Source: Cryobacterium sp. CG_9.6 (GTDB taxonomy: Bacteria; Actinomycetota; Actinomycetes; Actinomycetales; Microbacteriaceae). From it: 64,000 nt of DNA. The stretch lies in contig NZ_JARXUZ010000001.1 of the NCBI RefSeq assembly GCF_029893365.1, positions 2,852,001-2,916,000 on the forward strand. The letters run 5' to 3'. Of this stretch, positions 1 to 7,665 are shown piece by piece (position 1 is the stretch's first letter; each line of letters begins with the position of its first letter). The notes under the pieces were generated by a model, which was given only the letters and a program-made list of their open reading frames with translations, was not told the origin of the DNA and ran no database searches. The translations under genes and the position numbers were made by a program.

Positions 1-74
1 CGCTGGTCGAGCGCGAGGTCACGAGCAGTCGAGACCCCGTGAGACGATCTCGAGACGCCGACCAGCGAGCGAGG
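1..74. repeat. Partial GTCGAG/GTCTCGAC intergenic repeat
   Basis: The left edge begins with CGCTGGTCGAGC and continues through a GTCGAGACCCCG block to a closing CCAGCGAGCG. This is a single degenerate member of the repeat family that forms arrays near 24 kb and 38.7 kb. It lies just beyond the 3' end of the leftward pabC gene, the same kind of position as the other copies. Confidence 0.6.
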
Positions 75-91
75 GGGCGCCGCCGGGGCCC

Positions 92-982
92 TTAGTTGTC
101 CGTGCGACCCAGCAGGTAGCTGTTGAACTCATTCGACACGGCGAAGTCCGTGCGCATCGGCGCGCCGTCCAGCGTTGTGACGGACACGGCGAGACGTACG
201 CTGGAGACGAGCCAGGAGGCATCCGCTTCACGTAGTTCGCTGAGCGTCACATCGCGATACTCCACCGGCACACCCTGCGCACGAAGGTATTCGAACAGGC
301 TCTGCTGCGTGGTGCCGTGCAGAATGGCGCCGTTCGGCGCGGGCGTCACGTACACACCGTCGATACGCACAATGACGCTCGACGTGGGGCCCTCCATGAC
401 ATAGCCGTCGGTGGTGACAAAGATCGTGTCGTCGGCACCGCGACGTGTCGCCTCCCGCAGGGCCGCCATGTTGATGGCGTAGCTGAGTGTTTTAGCACCC
501 ATCAGCAGCCACGGTGCTCGCTCAGCCACCCCGCGCGGGTACCCGCGGTCCAGAGTGACCACACGCACGCCCGTGGCCCGCACGGCACCAAAATCTGCAG
601 CCCGAGTGGCATGCAGCCACGCCGTGGGTGCCGGGCCGGACTCCACACCGCGACTCAGCACAAATTTGAGGGCCAGTTCCCCCTGCTGAGGAAGCCGGGC
701 CACGGCGTAGGCGATCGCTGCACGCCACTGGGCCGGATTGGGCACCGGCAGGTCGCAGATCTCCGCGGAGTCGCGCAGCCGGGCAATGTGCGGCTCAACC
801 TCCTGCGGATGCCCGTTCACCACGCTGAGCGTTTCAAAGATGCCGTCGCCACGCTGGGCACTGAGCTCCCCCACCCGCAGGGCGGGGGCCGCCGAATCCA
901 TCTCGTGGAACGTGTCATCGAAGGAAATGCGCTCCGAGTCCACGGAAACCGGATCGATCAGCAGGGTGAAGGGAAGACTCAT
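92..982 (-). CDS. pabC: Aminodeoxychorismate lyase / class IV aminotransferase (PabC-like)
   Basis: This 296-residue PLP-dependent fold-type IV enzyme probably converts 4-amino-4-deoxychorismate to p-aminobenzoate and pyruvate for folate synthesis in the cytoplasm. Visible family features are the N-terminal QRGDGIFET block, the lysine in GAKTLSYAINMAALREA that would bind PLP, and the C-terminal VMEGPTSSVIVRIDG segment. The length is normal for the family. Branched-chain and D-amino-acid aminotransferases share these motifs, so substrate identity is an inference. The usual partner pabAB is not adjacent. It reads leftward and is separated from rskA by about 50 bases. Confidence 0.75.
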   Translation of the reverse strand: MSLPFTLLIDPVSVDSERISFDDTFHEMDSAAPALRVGELSAQRGDGIFETLSVVNGHPQEVEPHIARLRDSAEICDLPVPNPAQWRAAIAYAVARLPQQGELALKFVLSRGVESGPAPTAWLHATRAADFGAVRATGVRVVTLDRGYPRGVAERAPWLLMGAKTLSYAINMAALREATRRGADDTIFVTTDGYVMEGPTSSVIVRIDGVYVTPAPNGAILHGTTQQSLFEYLRAQGVPVEYRDVTLSELREADASWLVSSVRLAVSVTTLDGAPMRTDFAVSNEFNSYLLGRTDN

Positions 983-1031
983 GCTGTGAGCCTAATCCGC
1001 CTGCTGATCTTCCGAGGTAATCGGCCGTTGC

Positions 1032-1883
1032 CTAGGTACTTTGAAAGGCCACGATGGGGGCGGTTGTGGGCTGTTCCGAGCCACCGCGCGGTTCAACGGT
1101 GATCCCTACCGTGTCGCCCGTGTGCATGGCGCCGTCAAGCACGCGCCACGACGTTCCCGAGCCGGTGGAGTCGAACGTTCCGGCCGAGGCCGCTCCCGCA
1201 GCGTTGATGTACCAGAGCTGGTAATCCCTGTCACTGCCGAGGCTCGGAAGGTCATCGAGAAGAACCGCTGACAGTCCGAGCGCGTTGGACCACACGAGCG
1301 TGGCGTCGTGGCCGTCGGCGGTTGTCGTCACCGCACGCTCGGAGTCTGACGCTGCCGTGATCTGAACCATACCGGCTGCCTGTTGCTCGACAAACTGGTT
1401 GTTGTTCACGGCCTGACCCGCGAAGGTGCCACCCACGAACAGCACGACAGCGGCCGCGGCCGCCAACAGCAGTTGAGCCGGACGCTGAAACCAGCGTTGC
1501 TGGGCGCGCACCGACGCGGCGCCCGACCCCGCAGTGGTCACGGGCACCACGAGATCGTCGACCGGAGCGGTCGGAGCTGAGGCGTGGGTGTTCACAGCGG
1601 TGGGGATGACCGGCGTCGCACTCAGCGGGGCCAGCTGTGGTGTCGACGCGATCATGGCCATAAGGTTGCTGCGGAGCGCTGCCGACGGCGTCACCGGTGC
1701 GGCAGCGAGGCCCAGGGCCACGGCGGTGTCACTCAACTCGGCTGCCTCCGCACGCGCTGCCCCCGACGTAGAGAGGTAGGCCTGAAAGTCGGCTCGTTCG
1801 GCGTCGCTGAGCGCATCCAGTGCGTAGGCACCGGCAAGTTCTGCGACGCTCTCACCGTCACGCTTGTCGCGCTTATCGGTCAT
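1032..1883 (-). CDS. rskA: Anti-sigma-K factor RskA
   Basis: This 283-residue membrane-anchored anti-sigma factor should hold SigK inactive at the membrane and release it after regulated proteolysis. The N-terminal ~75 residues (ELAGAYALDALSDAERADF) match the anti-sigma zinc-finger-like domain. An Ala/Val-rich transmembrane helix follows at about residues 135-155 (QLLLAAAAAVVLFVGG), and the C-terminal half is the extracytoplasmic RskA domain (DYQLWYINAAGAASAGTF, VGITVEPRGGSEQPT). Its ATG overlaps the sigK stop by four bases, the usual translational coupling of a sigma/anti-sigma pair. Confidence 0.88.
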   Translation of the reverse strand: MTDKRDKRDGESVAELAGAYALDALSDAERADFQAYLSTSGAARAEAAELSDTAVALGLAAAPVTPSAALRSNLMAMIASTPQLAPLSATPVIPTAVNTHASAPTAPVDDLVVPVTTAGSGAASVRAQQRWFQRPAQLLLAAAAAVVLFVGGTFAGQAVNNNQFVEQQAAGMVQITAASDSERAVTTTADGHDATLVWSNALGLSAVLLDDLPSLGSDRDYQLWYINAAGAASAGTFDSTGSGTSWRVLDGAMHTGDTVGITVEPRGGSEQPTTAPIVAFQST

Positions 1884-2464
1884 GAGGCCACGCCCAGTTC
1901 GTCGCGCAGACGAATCAAGCCATCGCGGAGTCGTGTCTTCACTGTGCCGAGGGGGATCTTGAGCATGCCAGCAACTTCGCTGTGGGTGTAACCGCCGTAG
2001 TACGCCAGACTGACCGCCTGTCGTTGCAGTTGCGTCAGTCTCAGCATTGCCTTCTCCACCCTTTCGTGTTCCATCCGAACCTCAACGGTTTCGGCAACGT
2101 GATCGTAGGCTACCGCGAGGTCGCGGATACCAATCTTTGAATCTCTGTCGCGGCCGGCCTGCGAGGACCGAATTCGGTCGACCGCACGTCGGTGCGCCAT
2201 GGTCATAATCCACGTGGATGCGCCGCCACGCGTTGCCTCGTACCGCGACGCCGTTTGCCAAATCTCCAGAAAAATCTCCTGGGACACTTCTTCGGACTGC
2301 GCATGGTCTACCAGGAGCCGCTTGACCAGGCCAAGCACCCGAGGGGCGATCGCGTCATACAGCTCTCCGAATGCCAATTCGTCGCCACGGGCTACCCGTG
2401 CCAGCAGTTCCTCTTTGGAGAGAGGTTCCACCGACGAGTCGTCGAGGTTTAAATCAGTAGTCAT
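1880..2464 (-). CDS. sigK: ECF RNA polymerase sigma factor SigK
   Basis: This ECF sigma factor of about 194 residues redirects RNA polymerase to an envelope/redox-response regulon when released by RskA. Region 2 is visible in SEEVSQEIFLEIWQTASRYE and MTMAHRRAVDRIRS, and region 4 in QRQAVSLAYYGGYTHSEVA followed by MLKIPLGTVKTRLRDGL. The reading frame stays open upstream. I chose the ATG that gives MTTDLNLDD because it matches the usual SigK length; an ATG 12 bases further upstream is equally possible and neither has a strong ribosome site. The gene overlaps rskA by four bases. Confidence 0.87.
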   Translation of the reverse strand: MTTDLNLDDSSVEPLSKEELLARVARGDELAFGELYDAIAPRVLGLVKRLLVDHAQSEEVSQEIFLEIWQTASRYEATRGGASTWIMTMAHRRAVDRIRSSQAGRDRDSKIGIRDLAVAYDHVAETVEVRMEHERVEKAMLRLTQLQRQAVSLAYYGGYTHSEVAGMLKIPLGTVKTRLRDGLIRLRDELGVAS

Positions 2465-2737
2465 AAGACCAAGCATGTCAGGTTCAATCCCTTTCCATGG
2501 AGAGGGTTCGGTGCGAAGTCCCAGATGGATTGGTTCTGACTGCAAAATGTTGCAAAAAAAATAGGTGAGGCCGGGCCGCAGAGCACCTCTCGGCGCGAGG
2601 CCGCTCGAAGCGGCAAATAATGGAACCCGGGATTACTGCGGCCCGACCAGCTCTCAGTCTACGCGAAATGCTCCCCGCCGCACGTGCTCAGGCGGGCACC
2701 GACAGCTCCCGTTCAGGTTGCAGGTCGGTCGCGCGAA

Positions 2738-3367
2738 CTACTCGAGCGACTCGCTCCGCCACAGCCTGGCACAGGACGTAAACTCGGCCGCCGTCGTCGA
2801 AAAGCGCAGGGCACGCGTGGTGAGCTCGGAGGATCGTGCCGGTTCGGTCTGCTCAAGATCGTCGGCAACACTGGTGCAACCGGTGGCGGTGACACGACAG
2901 TACGCGGCGGCACGTTCGAGAGCAACCGCAAAATCACCGGTGAAGAGGCCGCGAAGAATTTCGTCGGCGAGCGCAATAATCTCGATCGGACCGGTGGGCA
3001 CCGCAGCGCCCGCAACCACATGGTCAATCGTTCGCTCCAGCTCGATTCCGCGCTGGTACAGATACGCGGTGCCTTCCGGGTCCTGACGAATCAGCAGTCG
3101 AATGAGGTAAATGCGCCACAGCGCCCCGGGGAGGCTCCGCGGCGTGGCACGCGACCACAGTTCAGCAACCGCATCGATGCCGTTCTCATCGGTGTAGGCC
3201 ACCAACCGTTCGACCGTTGCCGGGTCCGGGTCCGCCCGCACCCGACTGAGCAGCGCCAGGGCGGTCTCGTGGGCGACACGGCTGATCGCCTCGGGATCTT
3301 CCCCACCCTTGAACGCCTCAAACTTGTTGCTGGAGAACTGGGTGGGTTTATGAAAGTTGTCGGACAA
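2738..3367 (-). CDS. Conserved actinobacterial hypothetical protein
   Basis: This 209-residue soluble protein has no catalytic motif that I recognise. It begins MSDNFHKPTQFSSN and is helix-rich, with a central LPGALWRIYLIRLLI segment and a hydrophobic, Ala/Leu-rich C-terminal half. The low-complexity-free sequence and consistent codon use argue that it is a real gene. I have an impression that homologues occur beside sigma/anti-sigma genes in Microbacteriaceae and are sometimes mislabelled as RNA polymerase subunits, but I cannot verify that. It is monocistronic and leftward, upstream of the sigK pair and before the tRNA-Lys gene. Confidence 0.65.
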   Translation of the reverse strand: MSDNFHKPTQFSSNKFEAFKGGEDPEAISRVAHETALALLSRVRADPDPATVERLVAYTDENGIDAVAELWSRATPRSLPGALWRIYLIRLLIRQDPEGTAYLYQRGIELERTIDHVVAGAAVPTGPIEIIALADEILRGLFTGDFAVALERAAAYCRVTATGCTSVADDLEQTEPARSSELTTRALRFSTTAAEFTSCARLWRSESLE

Positions 3368-3517
3368 GGGGGTTCTCCCGTCTCTCTGAACTCGTATTAT
3401 GGCGATATCTCAGTGCGTTGGCTGCCCCGCGAAAACGGGACGAAATCAGTCGATTTCGGTTGCTCTCAACGCTACCCAGAAAAGCGCGCCACAAATCCAC
3501 GGTACATTGGTGTGTGC

Positions 3518-3590
3518 GGGCCTCTAGCTCAGTTGGTAGAGCAAAGGACTTTTAATCCTTGGGTCGTCGGTTCGAGCCCGACGGGGCCCA
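3518..3590 (+). tRNA. tRNA-Lys (anticodon TTT)
   Basis: A complete cloverleaf can be drawn: acceptor GGGCCTC pairs with GGGGCCC (one T-G pair), the D arm is GCTCAGTTGGTAGAGC, the anticodon arm centres on CTTTTAA with anticodon TTT, and the T arm is GTCGG-TTCGAGC-CCGAC. The discriminator base is A and CCA is not encoded. The 3' half of this gene is repeated exactly at 15582-15626, which marks it as the integration site of the adjacent island. Confidence 0.97.
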
Positions 3591-3593
3591 CAA
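3549..3593. repeat. attL: 45-bp direct repeat within tRNA-Lys 3' half
   Basis: The sequence from the anticodon loop (CTTTTAATCC) to three bases past the tRNA end is identical to 15582-15626. The flanking bases differ on both sides (A versus T on the left, G versus A on the right), so 45 bp is the exact repeat length. Confidence 0.95.
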
Positions 3594-3605
3594 GTGTTTG
3601 TTTGG

Positions 3606-3661
3606 GAGAGGGGTTGTCGCCTTCCCTAGCGGAAGCGCATCAACCCCTCCAAAACCCCTCC
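3606..3661. other. Candidate integrase arm-type sites beside attL
   Basis: AACCCCTCC occurs twice in direct orientation at 3642-3650 and 3653-3661 (11-bp spacing), with a near-perfect inverted copy (GAGGGGTT) at about 3608-3615. The same nonamer occurs twice at the other end of the island (15408-15428). Short direct repeats near att cores are typical of tyrosine-integrase arm sites. The role is inferred. Confidence 0.45.
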
Positions 3662-3673
3662 AAAACCGTCGCT

Positions 3674-4633
3674 TTAGCGAATAAGCCTTATGGCTGTGGC
3701 GGAGTACTTTGTCTTGGAATCTCCAGCGGCCCCGACTTCTTCTGTCGCCGACGCGTGAATTTCGACCGACATACCGACAAGAAGCTGTTTGATGTCCGAC
3801 TCTGGGAGGTGTTTTGCATCCACCGTCTCAATTTCTCCGTCACCAATGTCGATCTTCAGCGGGCCAATATCACTCACGGTACGCAATGTGCCTTTGAGAA
3901 GCACCGGTTCCCTCGCCAGCTCTCGCGACTCAACCAATTTTCCAAGGTGCGTCAGCTCCGCAGTGCTCATGCGCGAGCCCAACCGCTTGCGCCGCGGTTG
4001 CATCCATGCGACTTCCGTTTCAAAATTGGCATCGACTAGTGCCCCCGCGAAATCTCGAAGAGTCGTTGCCACCCGTGGACCAGCTTCACGCAAAGACGCT
4101 ACAAACTCGGAGTCGTCAGCGTTTGGCCCTGAATCCTTACTCATGTTCAACAGGTCAATGGATCGAGCTAGCGCAGCATCCACCAGTTGCTCTTCGCCAT
4201 CATTTAGGAACTCGGCCTGGCCGCTTGGCAGCACTTCGTCGCGCGGTAGCATCGCGGGCACGAGCTGGAGAACGAGGCTGCCCGGAATCGCGGACCCATC
4301 CAGATTGAGCCTGGTCTTCGAGACGATATCGCCAGGCAACTGGCCTCTCAAGGAGGTTCGTCCCGTCAGCGAGAGTCCGGACGCGAGAACAAGGCGCTGG
4401 AAGTGGCGCATGACTTCGGCGACGTCGTCGACGGCCGCCGAATGACCATCCACCCCGTCACCAGTAAGTCTGAGAAACCCGAGCGAAACATCGCGCCGCA
4501 CAGGACTCAGTTCGGCGAAGAAAGAGCTCAGGCTAAGCCTGCTGAGGTCCGCAGCATCTTCCCAAAGCAACTCTGGTCGCTCCAGATCCAACCGTGCGCG
4601 ATAGCCCATCCAATCAAATGACATCGGGTCCAT
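3674..4633 (-). CDS. Hypothetical partner of the DUF6932-type nucleotidyltransferase
   Basis: I do not recognise the family of this 319-residue protein. The first ~130 residues are mixed alpha/beta with conserved-looking blocks SSFFAELSPVRRDVSLGFLR and SLVLQLVPAM. The middle is helical (LVDAALARSIDLLNM, VATTLRDFAGALVDANFETE). The last ~75 residues (VLLKGTLRTVSDIGPLKID through YSATAIRLI) alternate hydrophobic residues like a small beta-barrel. Its start overlaps the end of the upstream nucleotidyltransferase gene by 20 bases, so the two are surely co-translated. The pair lies between attL and the integrase, a common cargo position, and is less GC-rich than its surroundings. A toxin-antitoxin or defence role is an inference from context only. 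Confidence 0.7.
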   Translation of the reverse strand: MDPMSFDWMGYRARLDLERPELLWEDAADLSRLSLSSFFAELSPVRRDVSLGFLRLTGDGVDGHSAAVDDVAEVMRHFQRLVLASGLSLTGRTSLRGQLPGDIVSKTRLNLDGSAIPGSLVLQLVPAMLPRDEVLPSGQAEFLNDGEEQLVDAALARSIDLLNMSKDSGPNADDSEFVASLREAGPRVATTLRDFAGALVDANFETEVAWMQPRRKRLGSRMSTAELTHLGKLVESRELAREPVLLKGTLRTVSDIGPLKIDIGDGEIETVDAKHLPESDIKQLLVGMSVEIHASATEEVGAAGDSKTKYSATAIRLIR

Positions 4634-5180
4634 CCAACATTACTTCTAGGTACCCACGACGCGGGAGCGCATCCTCGCGCACCGCTGGAGCATTTTTTTC
4701 ACCAGTACGCTTCCGAAGCCAGAAGTCATCCCAGAACCCTCGTTCCATTGTGTATTGATGGTGCTCAATTGTGTTTTGAACACCGGCTTCAGGACGAACA
4801 TGCCATCGGCAATATCGGGTATCCACTCTCAGCCCCGTCACCTCCCGCACCTGGTTTGTTGCGAAAAGCTGTAGAACCAGTTTGTCATTAGGGTCTGACA
4901 CCTGGTCGACAAGACGGTCCTCGCACCAGTAGACAACATCTAGATCATCAGGGTCGGACTTGTTGCTGATAAAGCTACCGCCGATCCACACCCATGCAAC
5001 AGGCACGATTCGCCTAAGTTCATTCGTCGCTGATTCGAAGTCGGACCAGATCTTGCTTCGTGTGCTCGAAGTTGAATACCCCGCTCCATCAACGTACGTA
5101 GCCTTGACTTCGTCAAGATTTGCATTGAACCGACCGAGCGGAAGAAACCCAGTTCGGCTGTCTAAGACGGGAACCGTCAC
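4614..5180 (-). CDS. Nucleotidyltransferase-fold protein (DUF6932-like)
   Basis: This 188-residue protein carries the minimal nucleotidyltransferase signature: WIGGSFISNKSDPDDLDVV gives hG[GS], nine residues, then the metal-binding D-x-D. The N-terminal FLPLGRFNANLDEVKATYV and the downstream WCEDRLVDQ segment resemble the DUF6932 branch as I remember it. Proteins of this fold transfer NMP groups to protein, tRNA or small molecules, and several are toxins (for example AbiEii/MenT types). The DxD acidic residues needed for metal binding are intact, so it is probably active. It is the first gene of a two-gene unit with the 319-residue protein downstream. Substrate is unknown. Confidence 0.72.
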   Translation of the reverse strand: MTVPVLDSRTGFLPLGRFNANLDEVKATYVDGAGYSTSSTRSKIWSDFESATNELRRIVPVAWVWIGGSFISNKSDPDDLDVVYWCEDRLVDQVSDPNDKLVLQLFATNQVREVTGLRVDTRYCRWHVRPEAGVQNTIEHHQYTMERGFWDDFWLRKRTGEKNAPAVREDALPRRGYLEVMLDGPDVI

Positions 5181-5233
5181 ATATCACCCCAGTGTCGAAA
5201 TTCACCCCAGCCTATTGGCACTCAAGGGCGACG

Positions 5234-6379
5234 CTAGACAGTGGAACGCGCGGAATCAACAAATGCGTCGAATCGAGCCACATGCTCGGTGTAGTCGCTG
5301 GGGTACAGGTGCGCGTAAATGCTGTCGGTCGTGGTGACACTGGCGTGCCCGAGCCAGCGGCTCACCTCGTAGGGCTTGAACCCGGCTGCCAGCCACAAAC
5401 TGGCCGCCGTGTGGCGTAGGTCATGCACGCGCATCTCTGGGAGGCCGACTGCGCGGAGCGCGTACCGGAAGTAGTTCCGCCGGAAACTGCCAACATCGAG
5501 AACGCGCTCGAAGTCCACCGCGTGAGTGCCGACAGCGCGGCCCGGCCAGAACAACGCTCCCGGATCGCCAGAGTGCGGGTGCAGCATCTTGTATCTGCGT
5601 AGCTCGGCAATGAGTCCGCTGTGCATGAGCGGAACGTCGCGGGTTGAACGCTTGGACTTCGGCGTGCCGATGACCCACTCCCCCGCGATCTTGTGCAGGG
5701 TCTGGCGCACTCGAATATGTCCCGCTGCGAGGTCCACGTCACCGACCCGGAGCCCCATCAGCTCGCCTGCCCGTAGGCCAGTAAATGCAGCGAACCGGAC
5801 CAGAAGCCCGCCCGGTGCAGAGCCGTCCAGTGCTGCACCGACGCGCTCTACGTCTGCCGCTGTGAGGAAGGCTGGAGCGAACGCGTCGGCAGTCTGTGGC
5901 TTCGGAAGGCGCACGCCGTCACATGGATTGTAGGTAATGAGCCTGTCGGCCGCAGCGAATTTGAACGCCTTGCTCAGCCCAACGAAGCAGTGGTGCACCG
6001 TCGCCGGAGCTAACCCCTTGCCAGTGAGCGCGACAATCCAGGTTTGGACCTCCGCCCGCGTGATCGTGGAGATGCGCCGACTGCCGAACGCAGGCAGGAC
6101 ATGGTTCCGATAGACCGATTCTGAGCTTCTGTAGGACAGCGGCTTGAGCGCCGGTTTGCTAGCCGCCAGAGACGCTGTCACAACGTCGCCGAGGGTCTTG
6201 GAATTCTTCACCAACGGTTCAGTGCTGGTGCCCTCCGCAAGGTCGTTCTCCACCCGGAGTGCGAACCTCTCGGCCTCGCGCTTGACCTTGAATGAACGCT
6301 GCTTGAAGGAGGAGCCGGATCGCCAGCGGACCTCATAGGCGATTCCGGTCTTGCGTTGCACCTCGCGCACATGGGCCAT
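5234..6379 (-). CDS. int: Tyrosine site-specific integrase
   Basis: This phage-type integrase of about 381 residues should catalyse integration and excision at tRNA-Lys. The Arg-containing box is FTGLRAGELMGLRVGDVDL; the C-terminal catalytic segment HDLRHTAASLWLAAGF and WLGHASVTTTDSIYAHLYP carries the H-x-x-R, late H and nucleophilic Tyr. The N-terminal part (VREVQRKTGIAYEVRWRSG) resembles the arm-binding domain of actinophage integrases, followed by a SAM-like core-binding domain. I placed the start at the ATG giving MAHVREVQ (preceded by GAGGACGGCGGAT) because the longer ORF would overlap the recombinase gene upstream. It faces attL from about 1.6 kb away. Confidence 0.93.
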   Translation of the reverse strand: MAHVREVQRKTGIAYEVRWRSGSSFKQRSFKVKREAERFALRVENDLAEGTSTEPLVKNSKTLGDVVTASLAASKPALKPLSYRSSESVYRNHVLPAFGSRRISTITRAEVQTWIVALTGKGLAPATVHHCFVGLSKAFKFAAADRLITYNPCDGVRLPKPQTADAFAPAFLTAADVERVGAALDGSAPGGLLVRFAAFTGLRAGELMGLRVGDVDLAAGHIRVRQTLHKIAGEWVIGTPKSKRSTRDVPLMHSGLIAELRRYKMLHPHSGDPGALFWPGRAVGTHAVDFERVLDVGSFRRNYFRYALRAVGLPEMRVHDLRHTAASLWLAAGFKPYEVSRWLGHASVTTTDSIYAHLYPSDYTEHVARFDAFVDSARSTV

Positions 6380-6416
6380 CAGTATCCGCCGTCCTCGACT
6401 GTGTGCGGCTCGAAAC

Positions 6417-7082
6417 TCATGCTGCGACCTTTTCTGCAGAACGACGGACGACGCCGCCGACGACGGTGTGTGACCATTGGCCGGCACCGCTCTGTGTGGG
6501 TATACCGTCGATGTTGAGCCGCCGGGCGATGGCGGAAAGACTCAACCCTGCCGCGCGGTGCTGCAGGATGGCAGCTTGCACCTCCGGCGTGACCTGCGAG
6601 GGCTTACCGAGTTGAACGCCCTCCGCCTTCAGCGCTGCCAAGGCGGCTGACGTGCGCTCGCCGATCAGCTCCCGCTCGAACTGCGCCACCTGCATCAGTA
6701 CCCCGGCGATGAAGCGGCCTGTTGCGTTGCCGGTGTCGAGGTCAAAGTCCAGCACGGCGATGGCCCAACGCTGCCGGTGTGAGGTGGCAAGCAGGTCGCC
6801 GAAGTCGATGACCGACCGAGATAGGCGGTCGAGCTTGGCTGCGACGAGGCCGTCGGCAGTGCGACGCTTCCGATTCCGCAAAACGGCGAGCGCGGCCTGC
6901 AGGCCGGGACGGTCGGTGTCCTTGCCGGATACGCCGTCGTCCACGTTCCACCCGACGATCTCCCAGCCCTTGACAGTCGCCGTGGACAGGATCGCTTCAC
7001 GCTGCGCCTCGATGCCGAGCGAGGTGTCGCGGCTCCTGTCGGCGCGGCTGATGCGCAGATAGCCGAGCATGCGCTTGGTCAT
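6417..7082 (-). CDS. Serine recombinase (resolvase/invertase family)
   Basis: This 221-residue small serine recombinase has the catalytic N-terminal domain (GYLRISRADRSRDTSLGIEAQ with the nucleophilic Ser at about residue 12; VAAKLDRLSRSVIDFGDLL with active-site Arg residues) and a C-terminal helix-turn-helix (AAGLSLSAIARRLNIDGIPT). Such enzymes act as resolvases or DNA invertases. It sits directly upstream of the tyrosine integrase, which already explains integration, so a resolvase or invertase role is more likely. Its start overlaps the preceding 130-residue gene by four bases (ATGA), forming a transcription unit with it and probably int. Confidence 0.9.
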   Translation of the reverse strand: MTKRMLGYLRISRADRSRDTSLGIEAQREAILSTATVKGWEIVGWNVDDGVSGKDTDRPGLQAALAVLRNRKRRTADGLVAAKLDRLSRSVIDFGDLLATSHRQRWAIAVLDFDLDTGNATGRFIAGVLMQVAQFERELIGERTSAALAALKAEGVQLGKPSQVTPEVQAAILQHRAAGLSLSAIARRLNIDGIPTQSGAGQWSHTVVGGVVRRSAEKVAA

Positions 7083-7471
7083 GCCTGAACCGGCTCGGTG
7101 GTCGTGGCCGGAGCGGCCTTCACTGGACGATGGCGAATCGCGGTCTTGGTCGCAGGCTCGGTGGTCTGAGCCTTGGCCTTCGGCTCGGCTTTGGGAGCGG
7201 TGGCCTTGGCGTAGGCGGCCTCGGCGGCGAGCCTGCGTGCGGCCTTGGCCCTGGCCTCCGCTTCAAGCTCGGCGGCTCGGGTCGCGATGCGTGTCTGGTT
7301 GCCCTCGCTCTTCTGGAACGTGCCGCGGAGGGCCGAGCTGAGGTAGACGGACAGCGGGTCTACCTTGTAGCCGGTCTGCTCCTCCAGCCATGCGGCGTAG
7401 GCGGCGATGACCGGGGTTACTTCCTTGTCTGCGTAGACAGCGAGGGCCGGGGTTTTCTTGGTGTTCGACAT
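7079..7471 (-). CDS. Hypothetical Ala/Lys-rich protein
   Basis: This 130-residue protein has a folded N-terminus (LAVYADKEVTPVIAAYAAWLEEQTGYKVDPLSVYLSS) and a charged Ala/Lys/Pro-rich C-terminal tail that is probably disordered or coiled-coil. A clear ribosome site (AAGGAG) precedes the ATG, and the stop overlaps the serine recombinase start by four bases. The N-terminal layout suggests a small DNA-binding or partner protein typical of mobile elements, but no motif identifies it. Confidence 0.6.
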   Translation of the reverse strand: MSNTKKTPALAVYADKEVTPVIAAYAAWLEEQTGYKVDPLSVYLSSALRGTFQKSEGNQTRIATRAAELEAEARAKAARRLAAEAAYAKATAPKAEPKAKAQTTEPATKTAIRHRPVKAAPATTTEPVQA

Positions 7472-7495
7472 CGTGGTTTCTCCTTGTTCATTTCC

Positions 7496-7519
7496 GAGCG
7501 GTGATCCTCGTCACCGCTC
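7496..7519. promoter_or_regulatory. 9-bp dyad downstream of predicted promoter
   Basis: GAGCGGTGA and TCACCGCTC form a perfect 9-bp inverted repeat with a 6-base loop, placed between the predicted -10 element and the start of the gene beginning at 7471. It could be an operator at the transcription start or a 5'-UTR hairpin controlling the recombinase/integrase unit. Confidence 0.45.
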
Positions 7520-7526
7520 CGAGGAA

Positions 7527-7555
7527 GTTAAACTTGCTTTTGTTGCATAAGGCAA
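7527..7555 (-). promoter_or_regulatory. Predicted sigma-70-type promoter of the recombinase/integrase unit
   Basis: On the minus strand TTGCCT (7550-7555) and TTTAAC (7527-7532) are separated by exactly 17 bases in an AT-rich island. The -35 box overlaps a TTGTTGC-ATAAG-GCAACAA dyad (7540-7558) that may be a regulator site. Confidence 0.4.
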
Positions 7556-7665
7556 CAACTCTTTTTGCTGGCCATTTACGTGGTCGGAATGAGGCAACTC
7601 AGCCCGGTGTGCGCTCTTGCTCAGTGCGTGTGGGACCGCCCATCCTCGTGGGCCTCTGCTGCATC

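Noticed and set aside
2684..4039. 451-residue rightward frame spanning the tRNA-Lys gene
   Set aside because: It reads through the tRNA and is antisense to two leftward genes; Arg-rich shadow.
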